Source of the DNA: Paenibacillus ottowii
GTDB lineage: Bacteria; Bacillota; Bacilli; Paenibacillales; Paenibacillaceae
Reading direction: 5' to 3'
Assembly: GCF_006874425.1 (NCBI RefSeq)
Contig: NZ_VIJZ01000005.1
Span: forward strand, 124,001-188,000
DNA length: 64,000 nucleotides
The notes under the pieces are model-generated. The model saw only the letters and a list, made by a program, of their open reading frames with translations, ran no database searches and was not told the origin of the DNA. Both the position numbers and the translations under genes were made by a program. Below, in pieces: positions 17,952-27,064 of this stretch. Each line of letters opens with the position of its first letter. Positions within the stretch are counted from its first letter, which is position 1.

Positions 17952-18144
17952 TCTATCACTCCTTTATTTTTAAATTTAGATCGTTTGGATAGGGCATCAT
18001 TTTAGTTTTAAGTATCTGTTTTGGCAGCATGAAAAAGCATTGAAATAGCAAACCATGTGGCGTATTACCATATTCCTATATTAACTCATGTTACACTTCC
18101 CTCTCATCCTCCTACTTCCAAAAATAAACATATTAAATCCCCCA

Positions 18145-20408
18145 ACCAATGGGTCATTCTGTAAACTAAATCCTTCTTTTAACCGATAAATACATATGCT
18201 GGGTGGTTTATTAAATATCACCTCTCGTCCCTTTAAAGCGTACAAACCTTGTAATACATATCTATTTTGACTCACTGTTGTACTCATCTGCAGCTTCGAT
18301 AATTCAGAAGCAAATGCAAGATGACGTGCTTCACTTGGAAATACCCATCGCATCTAGAAAGGAGTCATGAACTCACTTGAGCGTATTATCAGATGGGATC
18401 GGATATGAAAGCCTACGCTTTTATGGTCCCTTTCAGCCCCTACACATCGAACAACTTCAAATAACATGCACCATTAATGATCATGCCTTTTTACATATCA
18501 GTGGCATGCTCTCCGAAGAACAGGGAGCAGCTTGTATCGGTCAAAATATGGAGCAAGAGCCCATTGTGATTCGTCAGTTGGATGAGCAAGGACAATCGCT
18601 GAGAAGGCTGTTCCATGGGATTGTTACACGTATGTCCGTACACTGCGTGCGAGGCGTGTATACGTTTGAACTGGAGGCCGCTTCCCATTCATACCAGATG
18701 GATATTAAGTGTAAAAGGCGCTCCTATCAAGATATTCACCGTACTTATGATAATCTGGTCACAGCACTGGTTCGAAAATATCAGTACGGAGATGCCATTG
18801 ACACGGTAAGCAACCATGCCAAATTGGAGACATTTGTTTTACAATATGATGAGACCGATTGGGCGTTTTTAAAACGTCTCGCTTCTCGCTTTGGTTCCGT
18901 ACTTGTGCCAGAGGTAACCGCAGCCTCGCCCAAGGTTTTCTTTGGGATGCCAGAAGGCAAGCAGCATAAGGTGGAGCGGGATGTATTCTATCGGGTACGG
19001 AAAACGTTTCATGAACTGGATGCGGAAAAGCTAGGAGAACAACGTGCTGGCTCGTATATCACCTATAGGATTGAAAGTCAGCAATACTATGCGCTCGGCG
19101 ACCTCATTACGTTACCCATTGGACAAGGTAAAGAGTTGGTCGTGGTTCGAGCCGTGACTACGCTAGCGGACGGCCTACTGCGCACCCGTTATGATCTTCA
19201 AGCTGAACAAGATATCCGCTATGCGCGGTATGAAAACGATCAGGCTACTGGAATTTCGCTGATAGGAACGGTACTGAAGGTACAGCAGGATTTCGTCCAG
19301 CTTCAACTCGACATTGATCCCAAGCAAGACCCGGCTAAAGCGTGCTGGTTCCCTGTAGCCACCCGTTATGTTGCCGAAGAACATAGCGGCTGGTACGATA
19401 TGCCTGAGATCGGGGAACAGGTGGAATTGTATCTGCCAACACACCGCGAACAGGATGCCTATGTAACGGATTCGCTGCGACAACAACGCCACACCAATGG
19501 ACAGCCGAATGTGAAGGTATGGCAACATATCCAAGGTAGCGGCGTAGAAATGTCTGAACATGAACTGACCCTATCCACCTCCGGTGAATTTTCCATTACA
19601 CTGCATGAAAGTAGCGGCATTACCATCGACAGTCCGGGGAATGTGCAGATTCAGGGTGGTCATGTGAAGCTGGGTGCTGGGCAGGAGCTTTCACTTGAAG
19701 CTGGAATAGCACTGTATTTAAAAGGCGGAGCCAGCAGCATGGTACTGGATGGTGAGACGAATACCAAGGCTCCAGTGATTTATCAGGAAGGAACGGTGAA
19801 AGCTCCTGTTTTCGTGGCCGACCTCCCTCCTGTGCCTGAGCCACCATTAATGAGCATCAAAGCATACGAGGCGGCGCAAGCTCCATCAGCAGCTAAGACA
19901 TCATCAAGTAGCCAAGCCTCTCCTCCTAAAGCAAAAGTCACCAGTCCAGCAAAGCTTCAACAGGCGAATGCCATGATAGGGATAGTATCCAAGCTATTAG
20001 GCTCCATTCCAGTGATGGGAAAAGTGGCTGGCGTTGTTGCAGGAGCGCTAAGTGGACCTGCAGGAAGTGTGATTCTGAGAGCAACCGCAGCGATCCCTGT
20101 TCGGAGCAAAGGAACCCCTTCCGTTGGAGGCAGTAAGGGGAACGGCATTCATCCGTTGAAACACTTGGCTGGTTTGGCTATACAAGGGTTGATTAGTATA
20201 CACGAGCATGAGAAAGCTAAACAAGCCTATTATAGCAAATGGATTCTTGGGAAAGTGTTTACGAGCGCCCGTCATATAGCGCATTCCGGAGGCCCATTGG
20301 AACTAGTACAGAACCTGCTTAAAGAATCGAATGCCATGGTTCATGCGTATCAGCAGGTTCCTGTAGATCTGAGACAACGTTGGAGAGCCAATTATGACAG
20401 CTACATGG
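18145..20408 (+). repeat. Long direct repeat, copy 1 (leader plus VgrG module)
   Basis: The leader and the first about 675 codons closely match 30065-32329, after which the two genes diverge sharply into different toxin tips. The repeat is in direct orientation with about 11.9 kb offset, so recombination between copies could swap tips or delete the intervening nfi-to-WYL genes. Confidence 0.85.
18162..18189 (+). promoter_or_regulatory. Sigma-D-like promoter of VgrG-toxin gene 1
   Basis: TAAA (18162-18165), 16 bases, then ACCGATAA (18182-18189). The Bacillus SigD/FliA consensus is TAAA-N15-GCCGATAA/T, so the -10 is near perfect and the spacer one base long. The same element with surrounding sequence occurs at 30082 and 45310. 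A transcribed leader of about 180 bases would separate it from the gene. Confidence 0.6.
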
Positions 20409-21385
20409 CAGCTGAAAAAGCCAAAGTATCCTATAATTTCGATGAGTATGATAAAAAATTTATGGGTACTATGTGGGTTCTCAGTAAAAATGGAGTTACC
20501 GATCAGAAAGCAGCTCAAGCCACTCTTGCCTATAACGAAGCTATCAAAAATGGGGAAATCAAATTAAATCACGAACCAGAAAATGTGGATATTTTTATAG
20601 AACAGATCAAAGCAGCTAGAGAAGGAAAGAACTATTGGACAGGCGAAGAAATCCCAAAATGGCAGGCAAATGCGATTATTGTCAGCAGCGTATTTTCTGA
20701 ATTTCAGATGGTTGGAAGTTTATACGGTGCTAAATTTGGTAGGAACATAAAGATACCTTCTAAATCAATTAAAACTCCAGTATCTATCGTTGAAGAACCA
20801 GGAGTCGTAAAATCTGCGCCTTTTAAACCTATTGAACCACCCAAAAGTGGGGGAGTACCTAAACAAAGCCGTTTGGAGGAACTAAGAGCTAAATATGGGA
20901 AACTGAGTTCTACTGAACTTCATCAACGAATTAATTTGAGGGGAGCAGTGCACGAGGAACTAGACAGGGTAAAAAAGACAGGATTAAGTAAAAATGAGTT
21001 AGGTCCAGCCTTAGCAGGGGTATTAGATAAGAAAACAGGGCAGTACTATTTTGATATTAATAATCCTAAAGGAGATCTACCTTCGAAACAGCACAAAATA
21101 ATTAACGAAAGAATTACTAATATGCCTGCAAAGATAAAGGAAGAATATATAAAGACGGCTGGAGCAGGATCTCATGCAGAAGTAAAAGCCTTAAACAGAG
21201 CTTTATTGAAAAGGCCAGATGCCCGATTATCTGATTTTATGATCTTTGTTATTTCTGCCAGAAAAATAAATAAAAAAATGCCTATAGGGACCCCTATGCC
21301 ACGTTGCCCTCATTGCGAATATATAACACAGGGAACGAATTTTATACCGGAGGTTTTGAAACATAATCATGGAAAACAAAAATGA
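18377..21385 (+). CDS. VgrG-like spike protein with C-terminal YwqJ-type deaminase toxin
   Basis: A polymorphic toxin of 1002 residues. Residues 1-300 resemble phage late-control D/VgrG, and about 290-370 (GTVLKVQQDFVQLQLDID, MPEIGEQVEL) is the gp5-like OB fold. About 390-470 is a beta spike (TLSTSGEFSITL, IDSPGNVQIQGG). A Pro/Ala/Ser linker and a Gly/Ala hydrophobic stretch follow. The C-terminal tip has HAE (933-935) and PRCPHC (Cys 977, 980), the zinc and catalytic residues of YwqJ-like nucleic-acid deaminases. The start is TTG, 12 bases after AAAGGAG; an ATG closer to that site opens only a 13-residue frame. The following YwqK-like gene overlaps its 3' end. Delivery is probably by a contractile or other secretion apparatus encoded elsewhere. 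Confidence 0.82.
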   Translation: MSVLSDGIGYESLRFYGPFQPLHIEQLQITCTINDHAFLHISGMLSEEQGAACIGQNMEQEPIVIRQLDEQGQSLRRLFHGIVTRMSVHCVRGVYTFELEAASHSYQMDIKCKRRSYQDIHRTYDNLVTALVRKYQYGDAIDTVSNHAKLETFVLQYDETDWAFLKRLASRFGSVLVPEVTAASPKVFFGMPEGKQHKVERDVFYRVRKTFHELDAEKLGEQRAGSYITYRIESQQYYALGDLITLPIGQGKELVVVRAVTTLADGLLRTRYDLQAEQDIRYARYENDQATGISLIGTVLKVQQDFVQLQLDIDPKQDPAKACWFPVATRYVAEEHSGWYDMPEIGEQVELYLPTHREQDAYVTDSLRQQRHTNGQPNVKVWQHIQGSGVEMSEHELTLSTSGEFSITLHESSGITIDSPGNVQIQGGHVKLGAGQELSLEAGIALYLKGGASSMVLDGETNTKAPVIYQEGTVKAPVFVADLPPVPEPPLMSIKAYEAAQAPSAAKTSSSSQASPPKAKVTSPAKLQQANAMIGIVSKLLGSIPVMGKVAGVVAGALSGPAGSVILRATAAIPVRSKGTPSVGGSKGNGIHPLKHLAGLAIQGLISIHEHEKAKQAYYSKWILGKVFTSARHIAHSGGPLELVQNLLKESNAMVHAYQQVPVDLRQRWRANYDSYMAAEKAKVSYNFDEYDKKFMGTMWVLSKNGVTDQKAAQATLAYNEAIKNGEIKLNHEPENVDIFIEQIKAAREGKNYWTGEEIPKWQANAIIVSSVFSEFQMVGSLYGAKFGRNIKIPSKSIKTPVSIVEEPGVVKSAPFKPIEPPKSGGVPKQSRLEELRAKYGKLSSTELHQRINLRGAVHEELDRVKKTGLSKNELGPALAGVLDKKTGQYYFDINNPKGDLPSKQHKIINERITNMPAKIKEEYIKTAGAGSHAEVKALNRALLKRPDARLSDFMIFVISARKINKKMPIGTPMPRCPHCEYITQGTNFIPEVLKHNHGKQK

Positions 21386-21842
21386 ATTATACACTTTAGA
21401 TTATGTCAAGAAAAATGGGGTGGATTTTGAAGACTTGTGGTTTTCTTCTACTAGTGATGAAATTTTGGACAACCCTGAAGATGAGGGTGGAACTCCTTTT
21501 ACAGGATTAGCCTATGAATTATACGATAACGGTCAATTACGATATTTTAGTTTTTATAAAGATGGTTTTAAACATGGATTACTTCGAGAGTTTTATAATA
21601 CCGGGGAGAGAAAATCTGAAGAAATTATGCATTATGGTCAGACGAAGGGAAAAAGGACTCAATGGTATGAGAATGGACAACTTAAATCGGTAAGCGAACA
21701 CGAGTTGGGGGTGGAGTTAAGTTATCAGGAATGGGACGATAAAAACAATTTGATTAAGTCTAGTAAGTTACAAGAAACAAGTGAGATTTTTAATTATTTA
21801 TTAACCAAAAGAAAGCTGAATAGTAAATTAGGAAGAGACTAG
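21369..21842 (+). CDS. YwqK-family antitoxin (MORN-like repeats)
   Basis: It overlaps the toxin gene by 17 bases. It contains the repeated Y-x-N-G-Q-L / G-x-K-H-G pattern typical of YwqK antitoxins (YELYDNGQLRYFSFYKDGFK, REFYNTGERKSEE, WYENGQLKSVSE), three MORN-variant units in about residues 45-125. In Bacillus subtilis, ywqK follows the YwqJ deaminase toxin gene, exactly the pairing seen here. It is probably the immunity protein that neutralises the deaminase tip in the producing cell. Confidence 0.85.
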   Translation: MENKNELYTLDYVKKNGVDFEDLWFSSTSDEILDNPEDEGGTPFTGLAYELYDNGQLRYFSFYKDGFKHGLLREFYNTGERKSEEIMHYGQTKGKRTQWYENGQLKSVSEHELGVELSYQEWDDKNNLIKSSKLQETSEIFNYLLTKRKLNSKLGRD

Positions 21843-21909
21843 AATAATTCTTAAAAGTGTTTATCTTCTCCGAATTTCGGTTGCTGTATCAGTTGATCAC
21901 TATGTACAA

Positions 21910-21957
21910 AATTAGCTTTATCGTGATGGGCGTTTAGCTATCACGATAAAGCTAATT
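21910..21957. terminator. Bidirectional terminator between ywqK-like gene and nfi
   Basis: Perfect 18-bp arms (21910-21927 and 21940-21957) with a 12-base loop, A-rich on the left and T-rich on the right, lie between convergent genes. It can stop transcription from both sides. Confidence 0.8.
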
Positions 21958-21963
21958 AGTCTA

Positions 21964-22641
21964 TTAATATATCTTTGATAAAACTTTTTTCACCAATTGG
22001 TCAGCTTGTCGAGTTGTTTCTGGTAAGCGATAACGTGGAGAGAGCTTTAGAATCCAATTGCAGGCTGTTTCTAATGAAATACGATGACCTACGGATACAA
22101 AAAGAGGTTTAATGTTTTCTTGGGTTCTTAATACACTTCCGATGATTTCCTCACGGTCCATTAATAATGAACATGCACCTCTTTCTTTAGATGGTTCTTG
22201 GAAATCCCCCAATAACTTCGTTTTGCCACAGCCAATTGTAGGAATATCAAAGATTACTCCTAAGTGACTGGCTAATCCAAATCGTCTTGGATGAGCAATT
22301 CCTTGACCATCGCAAACTACAAGCTGAGGAAAGGTCTTTATTTGTCTAAATGCTTTAACTATAGATGGTAGCTCCCTGAATGAAAACAATCCGGAGATAT
22401 AAGGGAATTGCACAGAATCTTCAACTATTACTGATTCCACTATATTTAAAGAGTGTGCTTCTAAAATAACGATTGCTGCAACTAATAAATCACTTTGTTC
22501 ACTATATGCCACGTCTACCCCAGCCACGTAATGAATTTCAGGGAATTGATCCTCTTTTGTAACTTTTTTAGATAACTCCTGTTGTAACTTTATCGCTTCC
22601 GTTTCAGCTAAATCCCAATTATGCTTTAAGACTGGTTTCAT
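21964..22641 (-). CDS. nfi: Endonuclease V
   Basis: This enzyme cuts DNA 3' to deoxyinosine, starting repair of deaminated adenine. Its 225 residues are the normal family length. The conserved blocks are GVDVAY (Asp43), FPYISGLFSFRE (Glu89), CDGQGIAHPRRFGLASHLGV (Asp110) and GCGKTKL. A hydrophobic C-terminal region ends the protein. It is convergent with the deaminase-toxin unit; a repair enzyme for deaminated bases next to a deaminase toxin is suggestive, but nfi is widespread and the proximity may be chance. Confidence 0.93.
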   Translation of the reverse strand: MKPVLKHNWDLAETEAIKLQQELSKKVTKEDQFPEIHYVAGVDVAYSEQSDLLVAAIVILEAHSLNIVESVIVEDSVQFPYISGLFSFRELPSIVKAFRQIKTFPQLVVCDGQGIAHPRRFGLASHLGVIFDIPTIGCGKTKLLGDFQEPSKERGACSLLMDREEIIGSVLRTQENIKPLFVSVGHRISLETACNWILKLSPRYRLPETTRQADQLVKKVLSKIY

Positions 22642-23333
22642 TTTGTTTTCCCCATTTTTAGAATATTAGATTTAAAATTAATGAAAAATGAAAGATGTTA
22701 AACATGCAAAAAACTGGATGATTTTATGCCAACTACTGCTTATGAGATGGCAATCCAAAAAAAATGATGTCTGATGCTTCAGTCTGTATTATCCTGATAT
22801 CATTAAATAATTCCAAAAATTTACAATAAAACCGGAGAAATTTCTGTTTATTATATTAATGATTACGTTAATCCGAATGGGAAGAAGCTATAGGATATTA
22901 GCTAAGTCAGGATAAGCAATTCATCTATATGGAAGGGGTAAAAGACGGGATTCGCTTGACCCTCCCGTCATGCACTTCACAAATATTCTCTAGCCTATTG
23001 ATCGCATTATCTAAGATTTTTTAGGTTTACATTTTAAAAGCAGATCGTACACTGCAACAAACTAGACATACTACAACTTAATAAGCGCTTATTTTATATT
23101 GCAAGAAATTTTAATGCTGATCAAGGATGACGACCCAGATTTATATTTAGATAGGGCTAATTCTCTATTAGAAAAATTAAGTTAAAAAGGGGATCTGGCT
23201 GATTTACATACACACAGTTAGCTCTATAATAGATTTCGCAAAATATTGTCGTGATCACAATCACGGTTTAGACTGTAAATTTAAGTTAAAATACAAACAA
23301 TTTTAAATTTATTTCAGCTGAAACCAAAGATAC
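22642..23333. other. Intergenic region with a possible gene remnant and an operator-like dyad
   Basis: No intact gene. On the plus strand a C-terminus-like stretch (QEILMLIKDDDPDLYLDRAN, ending with TAA at 23183-23185) is open but has no start, so it may be a remnant. CGTGATCACAATCACG at 23250-23265 is an inverted repeat similar to the palindrome at 23334 and may be a second regulator site. The rest shows nothing I can name. Confidence 0.35.
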
Positions 23334-23347
23334 TGTGATCGATCACA
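23334..23347. promoter_or_regulatory. FNR/CRP-type palindrome upstream of DGC gene
   Basis: TGTGATCGATCACA is a perfect palindrome matching TGTGA-N4-TCACA of the FNR/CRP superfamily (the usual spacing is N6, so the half-sites overlap the core differently). It sits 26 bases before the ATG. Anaerobic control is a reasonable inference. Confidence 0.5.
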
Positions 23348-23373
23348 AAGAAAAAACAAGGAAGTGTACAAAG

Positions 23374-23733
23374 ATGAAAAGAACTGATTTACCTCTTGTC
23401 TATTCTTGTTCTGGATGTTCCTCCGCAGCACAAACCGCTAACATGATCGCTATACAAATGGATCGAGAAAAAGTCGCTGAAATGTCCTGCATAGCTGGTG
23501 TTGGTGGTGATGTCAAACCCCTTGTCAGAACAGCCAAATCGGGACGTGACATCATTGCAATTGACGGCTGTCCCTTGTCCTGTTGCAAGAGTTGCTTAGC
23601 AAGGCATGAGGTTCAACCCAAACACCATTTCCTGCTGTCTGACTTTGACGTACCCAAGATCATAGGAGAAGATCCTAACCCCGATCATTATAGGAATGCT
23701 TACACACAAATCTTAGAACAAATTGGACAATAA
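23374..23733 (+). CDS. DGC-domain putative zinc-binding protein
   Basis: A 119-residue protein with start ATG 9 bases after AAGGAAG (the longer frame from 23335 has no site). It has an N-terminal YSCSGCSSAAQTAN, a central GVGGDVKPLV, and IDGCPLSCCKSC, matching the DGC domain named for its Asp-Gly-Cys motif. Six or more cysteines suggest zinc or a redox metal. Biochemical function is unknown in the family; members often sit in nitrogen-oxide or anaerobic contexts, consistent with the FNR-like palindrome upstream. A strong terminator follows. Confidence 0.8.
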   Translation: MKRTDLPLVYSCSGCSSAAQTANMIAIQMDREKVAEMSCIAGVGGDVKPLVRTAKSGRDIIAIDGCPLSCCKSCLARHEVQPKHHFLLSDFDVPKIIGEDPNPDHYRNAYTQILEQIGQ

Positions 23734-23802
23734 TTCTTAGTCAAGATTAAGGTCTGTATCGAAAGATAGCTTTTATTATGTAACAATATCATAAATAGTT
23801 TG

Positions 23803-23848
23803 TACTGGTGGCTCCTAATACATCTTTAAGGGCCACCAGTATTTTTTT
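23803..23848 (+). terminator. Rho-independent terminator of DGC gene
   Basis: TACTGGTGGC (23803-23812) pairs with GCCACCAGTA (23832-23841) and is followed by seven T. Confidence 0.85.
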
Positions 23849-24326
23849 ACTCCCAGTTTAAACATTGGATATAAAAATCCAAAAAAATTTGGAGCTCTAA
23901 TTAGTGTCATTTTTCAAATTCTTAAGCAGCTCATTTGCAACATATGGCAAAGCGTTTTCGAACCCTTTTCTTACAAGTGACTATACATTCTTTTTTTAAT
24001 ACTTTTCAGATAACTAAGGTTCCCCCTCCTATATTCAAGCTCCCCCGCCTCCTTGCTGCCTTGTAAAATTAAGTCGTTACCATCCAATCAACACAGCAAC
24101 TATGTATCTGCCTGCTTACCAGGTTTGAGTCGGAGTACTATATCGGTTCCCAACATCACGTTTCCAGCATTTGCACTGAACGGCGATTTTACAGCCATCT
24201 TTGCCCTTGAAAATTACTTTACGTAATAGCGAAGTGCATAAAAATAAACGTAATGATGAAATCGGTAAATATCACAAAATGACAACAGATGTTATATTAT
24301 ACTTTGGTTGAAGTTAAACAAAGGAG
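23849..24326. other. Intergenic region, no gene recognised
   Basis: AT-rich, with stops in all frames and no clear ORF. The last 100 bases (24230-24326), including TTATATTATACTTTGG, probably hold the promoter of the decarboxylase gene. Confidence 0.3.
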
Positions 24327-24332
24327 ATGCTT

Positions 24333-25760
24333 ATGATGAATCAAGAACCAAATCAGCAATTAGGTGAGATTATTGAGGAGTTCATACATTCATACATGGC
24401 AGAAAACAATAACATTCGATCTCAAAAAGTAATCAACATTGCAGATGAGGATACAATAGCTCATTTAAGGGAAATTGGCTTTCCCAAAAAAGGAAGACCC
24501 GTAAAAGAGGTTGTCGATGAAATGAGGAAAAACGTCTATCCTCATCAAGCCTTCATGCAACACCCTCGTTTTTTTGCAATGGTTCCTAGCCCCGTGTCTG
24601 TTTACTCTTGGTTAGGAGATATCATGACCTGTGCGTATAATACCCACGCCGGAAGCTGGATGCAGAGCTCGAGCGCAAGCCTTTTAGAGGGGGAAGTGAT
24701 CCGATGGATGTGTGACCAAGCAGGATATCCTGATACTGCTGGGGGCTTATTTCTGTCGGGCGGATCACTTTCGAATTTGACCGCTTTAGCCGCTGCACGT
24801 AATGCAAGGTTATCCGAGCAGGAATATGCCATTGGAACTGCTTATGTTTCAGATCAAACTCATTCATCGGTCGCCAAAGGGCTACGCATCCTCGGATTCC
24901 GTAGTGATCAAATCAGAAAGGTTCCAAGTGATAAAAATTTTCGTATGGATGTTTCAGCCTTAGAGAAAAAAATAATGGATGATCAGGCGGCTGGCATGAA
25001 GCCTTTTGCGATCATTGCCACGGCGGGCACAACCAATACAGGAAGCATTGACCCGTTAAACGAAATTGCTGACCTATGTGAAAAACATAATATTTGGTTA
25101 CACGTGGATGGAGCTTACGGTGCGTCGATTTTGGCTTCTTCGAAATATAAGTCTCTTTTGAGCGGGATATCGCGTTCAGATAGTATCACCTGGGATGCAC
25201 ACAAATGGCTAATGCAGACCTATTCCTGTAGCGTGGTTTTAGCCAAAGATAAGCAGCAACTCAAAAACTGCTTCAGCACACGCCCAGAATATTTGAAGGA
25301 TGCCGAGTCTGATGAAGAACATATTAATTATTGGGATTTGGGGCCTGAGTTAACCCGGCCTGCTCGAAGTCTGAAACTATGGGTGACACTGCAAGCTTTA
25401 GGCACGAATGCTGTCGGTGAAGTGATAGAGCATGGAGTTCAACTCGCAGAATGGGCTGAAGATGAAATCAAAAAACATAATCATTGGGAAATTGTATGCC
25501 CCGCGCAATTAGCGATTGTTAATTTTCGATATGCACCACCTGGGCTATCCGACCAGGAATTAGATTCACTCAATAAAAGGATCTCCCAAGAAATGGTGAC
25601 CAACGGGTACGCCACAGTGCTTACGACACAACTCAATGGAAAGACTGTTCTCAGAATCTGTGCAATTCACCCGGACACTACGGAAGATGAGATAAGGAAT
25701 ACAGTTCAGCTTTTATCGAATATAGCAAGATCATTGAATGAGAAAAAAGTTTTTTTATGA
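24333..25760 (+). CDS. PLP-dependent group II amino-acid decarboxylase
   Basis: About 475 residues, soluble. Ser/His-rich PLP-binding segments (LFLSGGSLSNLTALAAARNA, then HVDGAYG with the PLP-nitrogen Asp) and the Schiff-base lysine in WDAHKW (Lys about 291) mark the aromatic-amino-acid/glutamate decarboxylase family. It would remove CO2 from an aromatic amino acid or related substrate to give an amine; the substrate is not readable. The ATG at 24327 overlaps AAAGGAG, so the true start is 24333 or 24336. It is monocistronic, bounded by a GC-rich terminator. Confidence 0.88.
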   Translation: MMNQEPNQQLGEIIEEFIHSYMAENNNIRSQKVINIADEDTIAHLREIGFPKKGRPVKEVVDEMRKNVYPHQAFMQHPRFFAMVPSPVSVYSWLGDIMTCAYNTHAGSWMQSSSASLLEGEVIRWMCDQAGYPDTAGGLFLSGGSLSNLTALAAARNARLSEQEYAIGTAYVSDQTHSSVAKGLRILGFRSDQIRKVPSDKNFRMDVSALEKKIMDDQAAGMKPFAIIATAGTTNTGSIDPLNEIADLCEKHNIWLHVDGAYGASILASSKYKSLLSGISRSDSITWDAHKWLMQTYSCSVVLAKDKQQLKNCFSTRPEYLKDAESDEEHINYWDLGPELTRPARSLKLWVTLQALGTNAVGEVIEHGVQLAEWAEDEIKKHNHWEIVCPAQLAIVNFRYAPPGLSDQELDSLNKRISQEMVTNGYATVLTTQLNGKTVLRICAIHPDTTEDEIRNTVQLLSNIARSLNEKKVFL

Positions 25761-25827
25761 TGTTCAATTGTGAAAATGAAGTGCTGCACTTTCTGTAAAT
25801 AAATAAAAATGCTCAGCATTACGAAAA

Positions 25828-25850
25828 TAAGAGGGGCGCGCCGCCCCTCT
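25828..25850 (+). terminator. GC-rich terminator after decarboxylase gene
   Basis: AAGAGGGGCG (25828-25837) and CGCCCCTCTT (25841-25850) pair around a 3-base loop, then TTTACT. Confidence 0.75.
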
Positions 25851-26030
25851 TTACTGTCTTTCCTGTATATCTTCCAAATTATTTGCCATTGTGTAATGCA
25901 GTAACAGTGAACAGCACTCAATCCTAAAACGTACGCACTCCACATGCGTTCAAGAAGGACAAACCTATCACTGCTCCAAAGCAAACATGCGATTTTATAC
26001 AACCTATCTCAATTCAACGGAGGGTGAAAA

Positions 26031-26906
26031 ATGAAGCGAAAATATTTTTATAGCACGGCTGTAGTATCCTTTGCAGTTCTTGTGAGTGCTATATTTGGAA
26101 CCTCTTCTTATAACGCTAATGCAGCACCGATTAATCGCTCTATTCATGTCAATGGAACCTCTTTGCTCAAAGTGAATGACTATGACGTTTTGTACTGTAC
26201 ACCGATTGGTCCCTACGTTAATGAAGAAAAACGTCTTATGGTTCCGCTTCGTTCCGTTGCCGAGCTTCTTGGCGCAAAAGTCGATTATAACACTAAACTT
26301 CAAGAAGCAAAAATCAGGTGGAGGTCAAATGAAATTGTTTTTCAAAAGGGAGCAAAAACATATAAACTGAACGATACTTTAGCACAGATGGACACTCAGC
26401 CCGAAGTGATTCAGGATGCCTTTGTCATTCCGCTTGGAGTATTGCTGAGAAGTATGAATATCCCGTTTGAGTACAGGAACAACAAAGTGATTTTAAAAAA
26501 TCCGTCTTTTGACCAAAGCAAGATTTTTCAAAAAGTAATAGAAGCGGACCGAGGAAGCTTCATTCTTGACAATCCTTCTGCACTGGATATTCAAAATTTC
26601 AGGCTTGTGGAAGAGAAAAACTCAGCAGGCGAAACCAGAGGGAGTATTACGGAGAGTGGATTAAATCGGACAGGCTCTACGATTAGAGAAGGGAAAGAAG
26701 ATTTGCACATCATTTGCTTATTTAATCAAACGTTGGATATGGATGCAGACTTCGCGTCTATAGATATCCCGGATCGAAAACGTCCAAAAGTTAATCCGGA
26801 AGACAGCGTGTCTCAAAGTCTGTCGTATCTCAAAATAAATGATGACCCTTTGCAGTATATACTAACTGCCGGAAGAACATTAAAAACGAAGAATGAACGA
26901 AAATAG
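26031..26906 (+). CDS. Secreted protein with copper-amine-oxidase N-terminal (stalk) domain
   Basis: Signal peptide 1-32 (cut near ANA-AP). Residues 38-155 carry the duplicated beta-alpha units of the Cu_amine_oxidN1 domain: VNGTSLLKVNDYDV, LMVPLRSVAELLGAKVDYN and AFVIPLGVLLRSMNIPFEY. The C-terminal part (160-291) is charged and of unknown fold. GGAGGG precedes the ATG by about 6 bases. The domain is very common in Paenibacillus surface proteins and is not itself an oxidase. A second such protein is encoded convergently at 27065. Confidence 0.8.
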   Translation: MKRKYFYSTAVVSFAVLVSAIFGTSSYNANAAPINRSIHVNGTSLLKVNDYDVLYCTPIGPYVNEEKRLMVPLRSVAELLGAKVDYNTKLQEAKIRWRSNEIVFQKGAKTYKLNDTLAQMDTQPEVIQDAFVIPLGVLLRSMNIPFEYRNNKVILKNPSFDQSKIFQKVIEADRGSFILDNPSALDIQNFRLVEEKNSAGETRGSITESGLNRTGSTIREGKEDLHIICLFNQTLDMDADFASIDIPDRKRPKVNPEDSVSQSLSYLKINDDPLQYILTAGRTLKTKNERK

Positions 26907-26984
26907 GAATATTGGAGAAGTTTAAACTCAATACAAACACTTGAAAGTCGGCAGAGTATGCATACTTAAATCACGGGAGGGCAA

Positions 26985-27006
26985 AAACCCGCTCAAGAGC
27001 GGGTTT
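26985..27006. terminator. Terminator between convergent stalk-domain genes
   Basis: AAACCCGCTC and GAGCGGGTTT pair around two bases (26985-26994, 26997-27006), with A- and T-rich flanks suited to both directions. Confidence 0.75.
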
Positions 27007-27064
27007 CACGGCCCAAGACTTAAAGAAGCAATTAGTTTGTTACCCATTCCCAAGCAATCAAGTA

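Noticed and set aside
17606..17992. Plus-strand ORF of 128 codons
   Set aside because: Antisense to the GNAT gene; the GNAT reading gives family motifs on the other strand.
18081..18353. Minus-strand ORF of 90 codons
   Set aside because: It covers the sigma-D-like promoter and leader that are conserved as non-coding sequence in the second copy, where the frame is not maintained.
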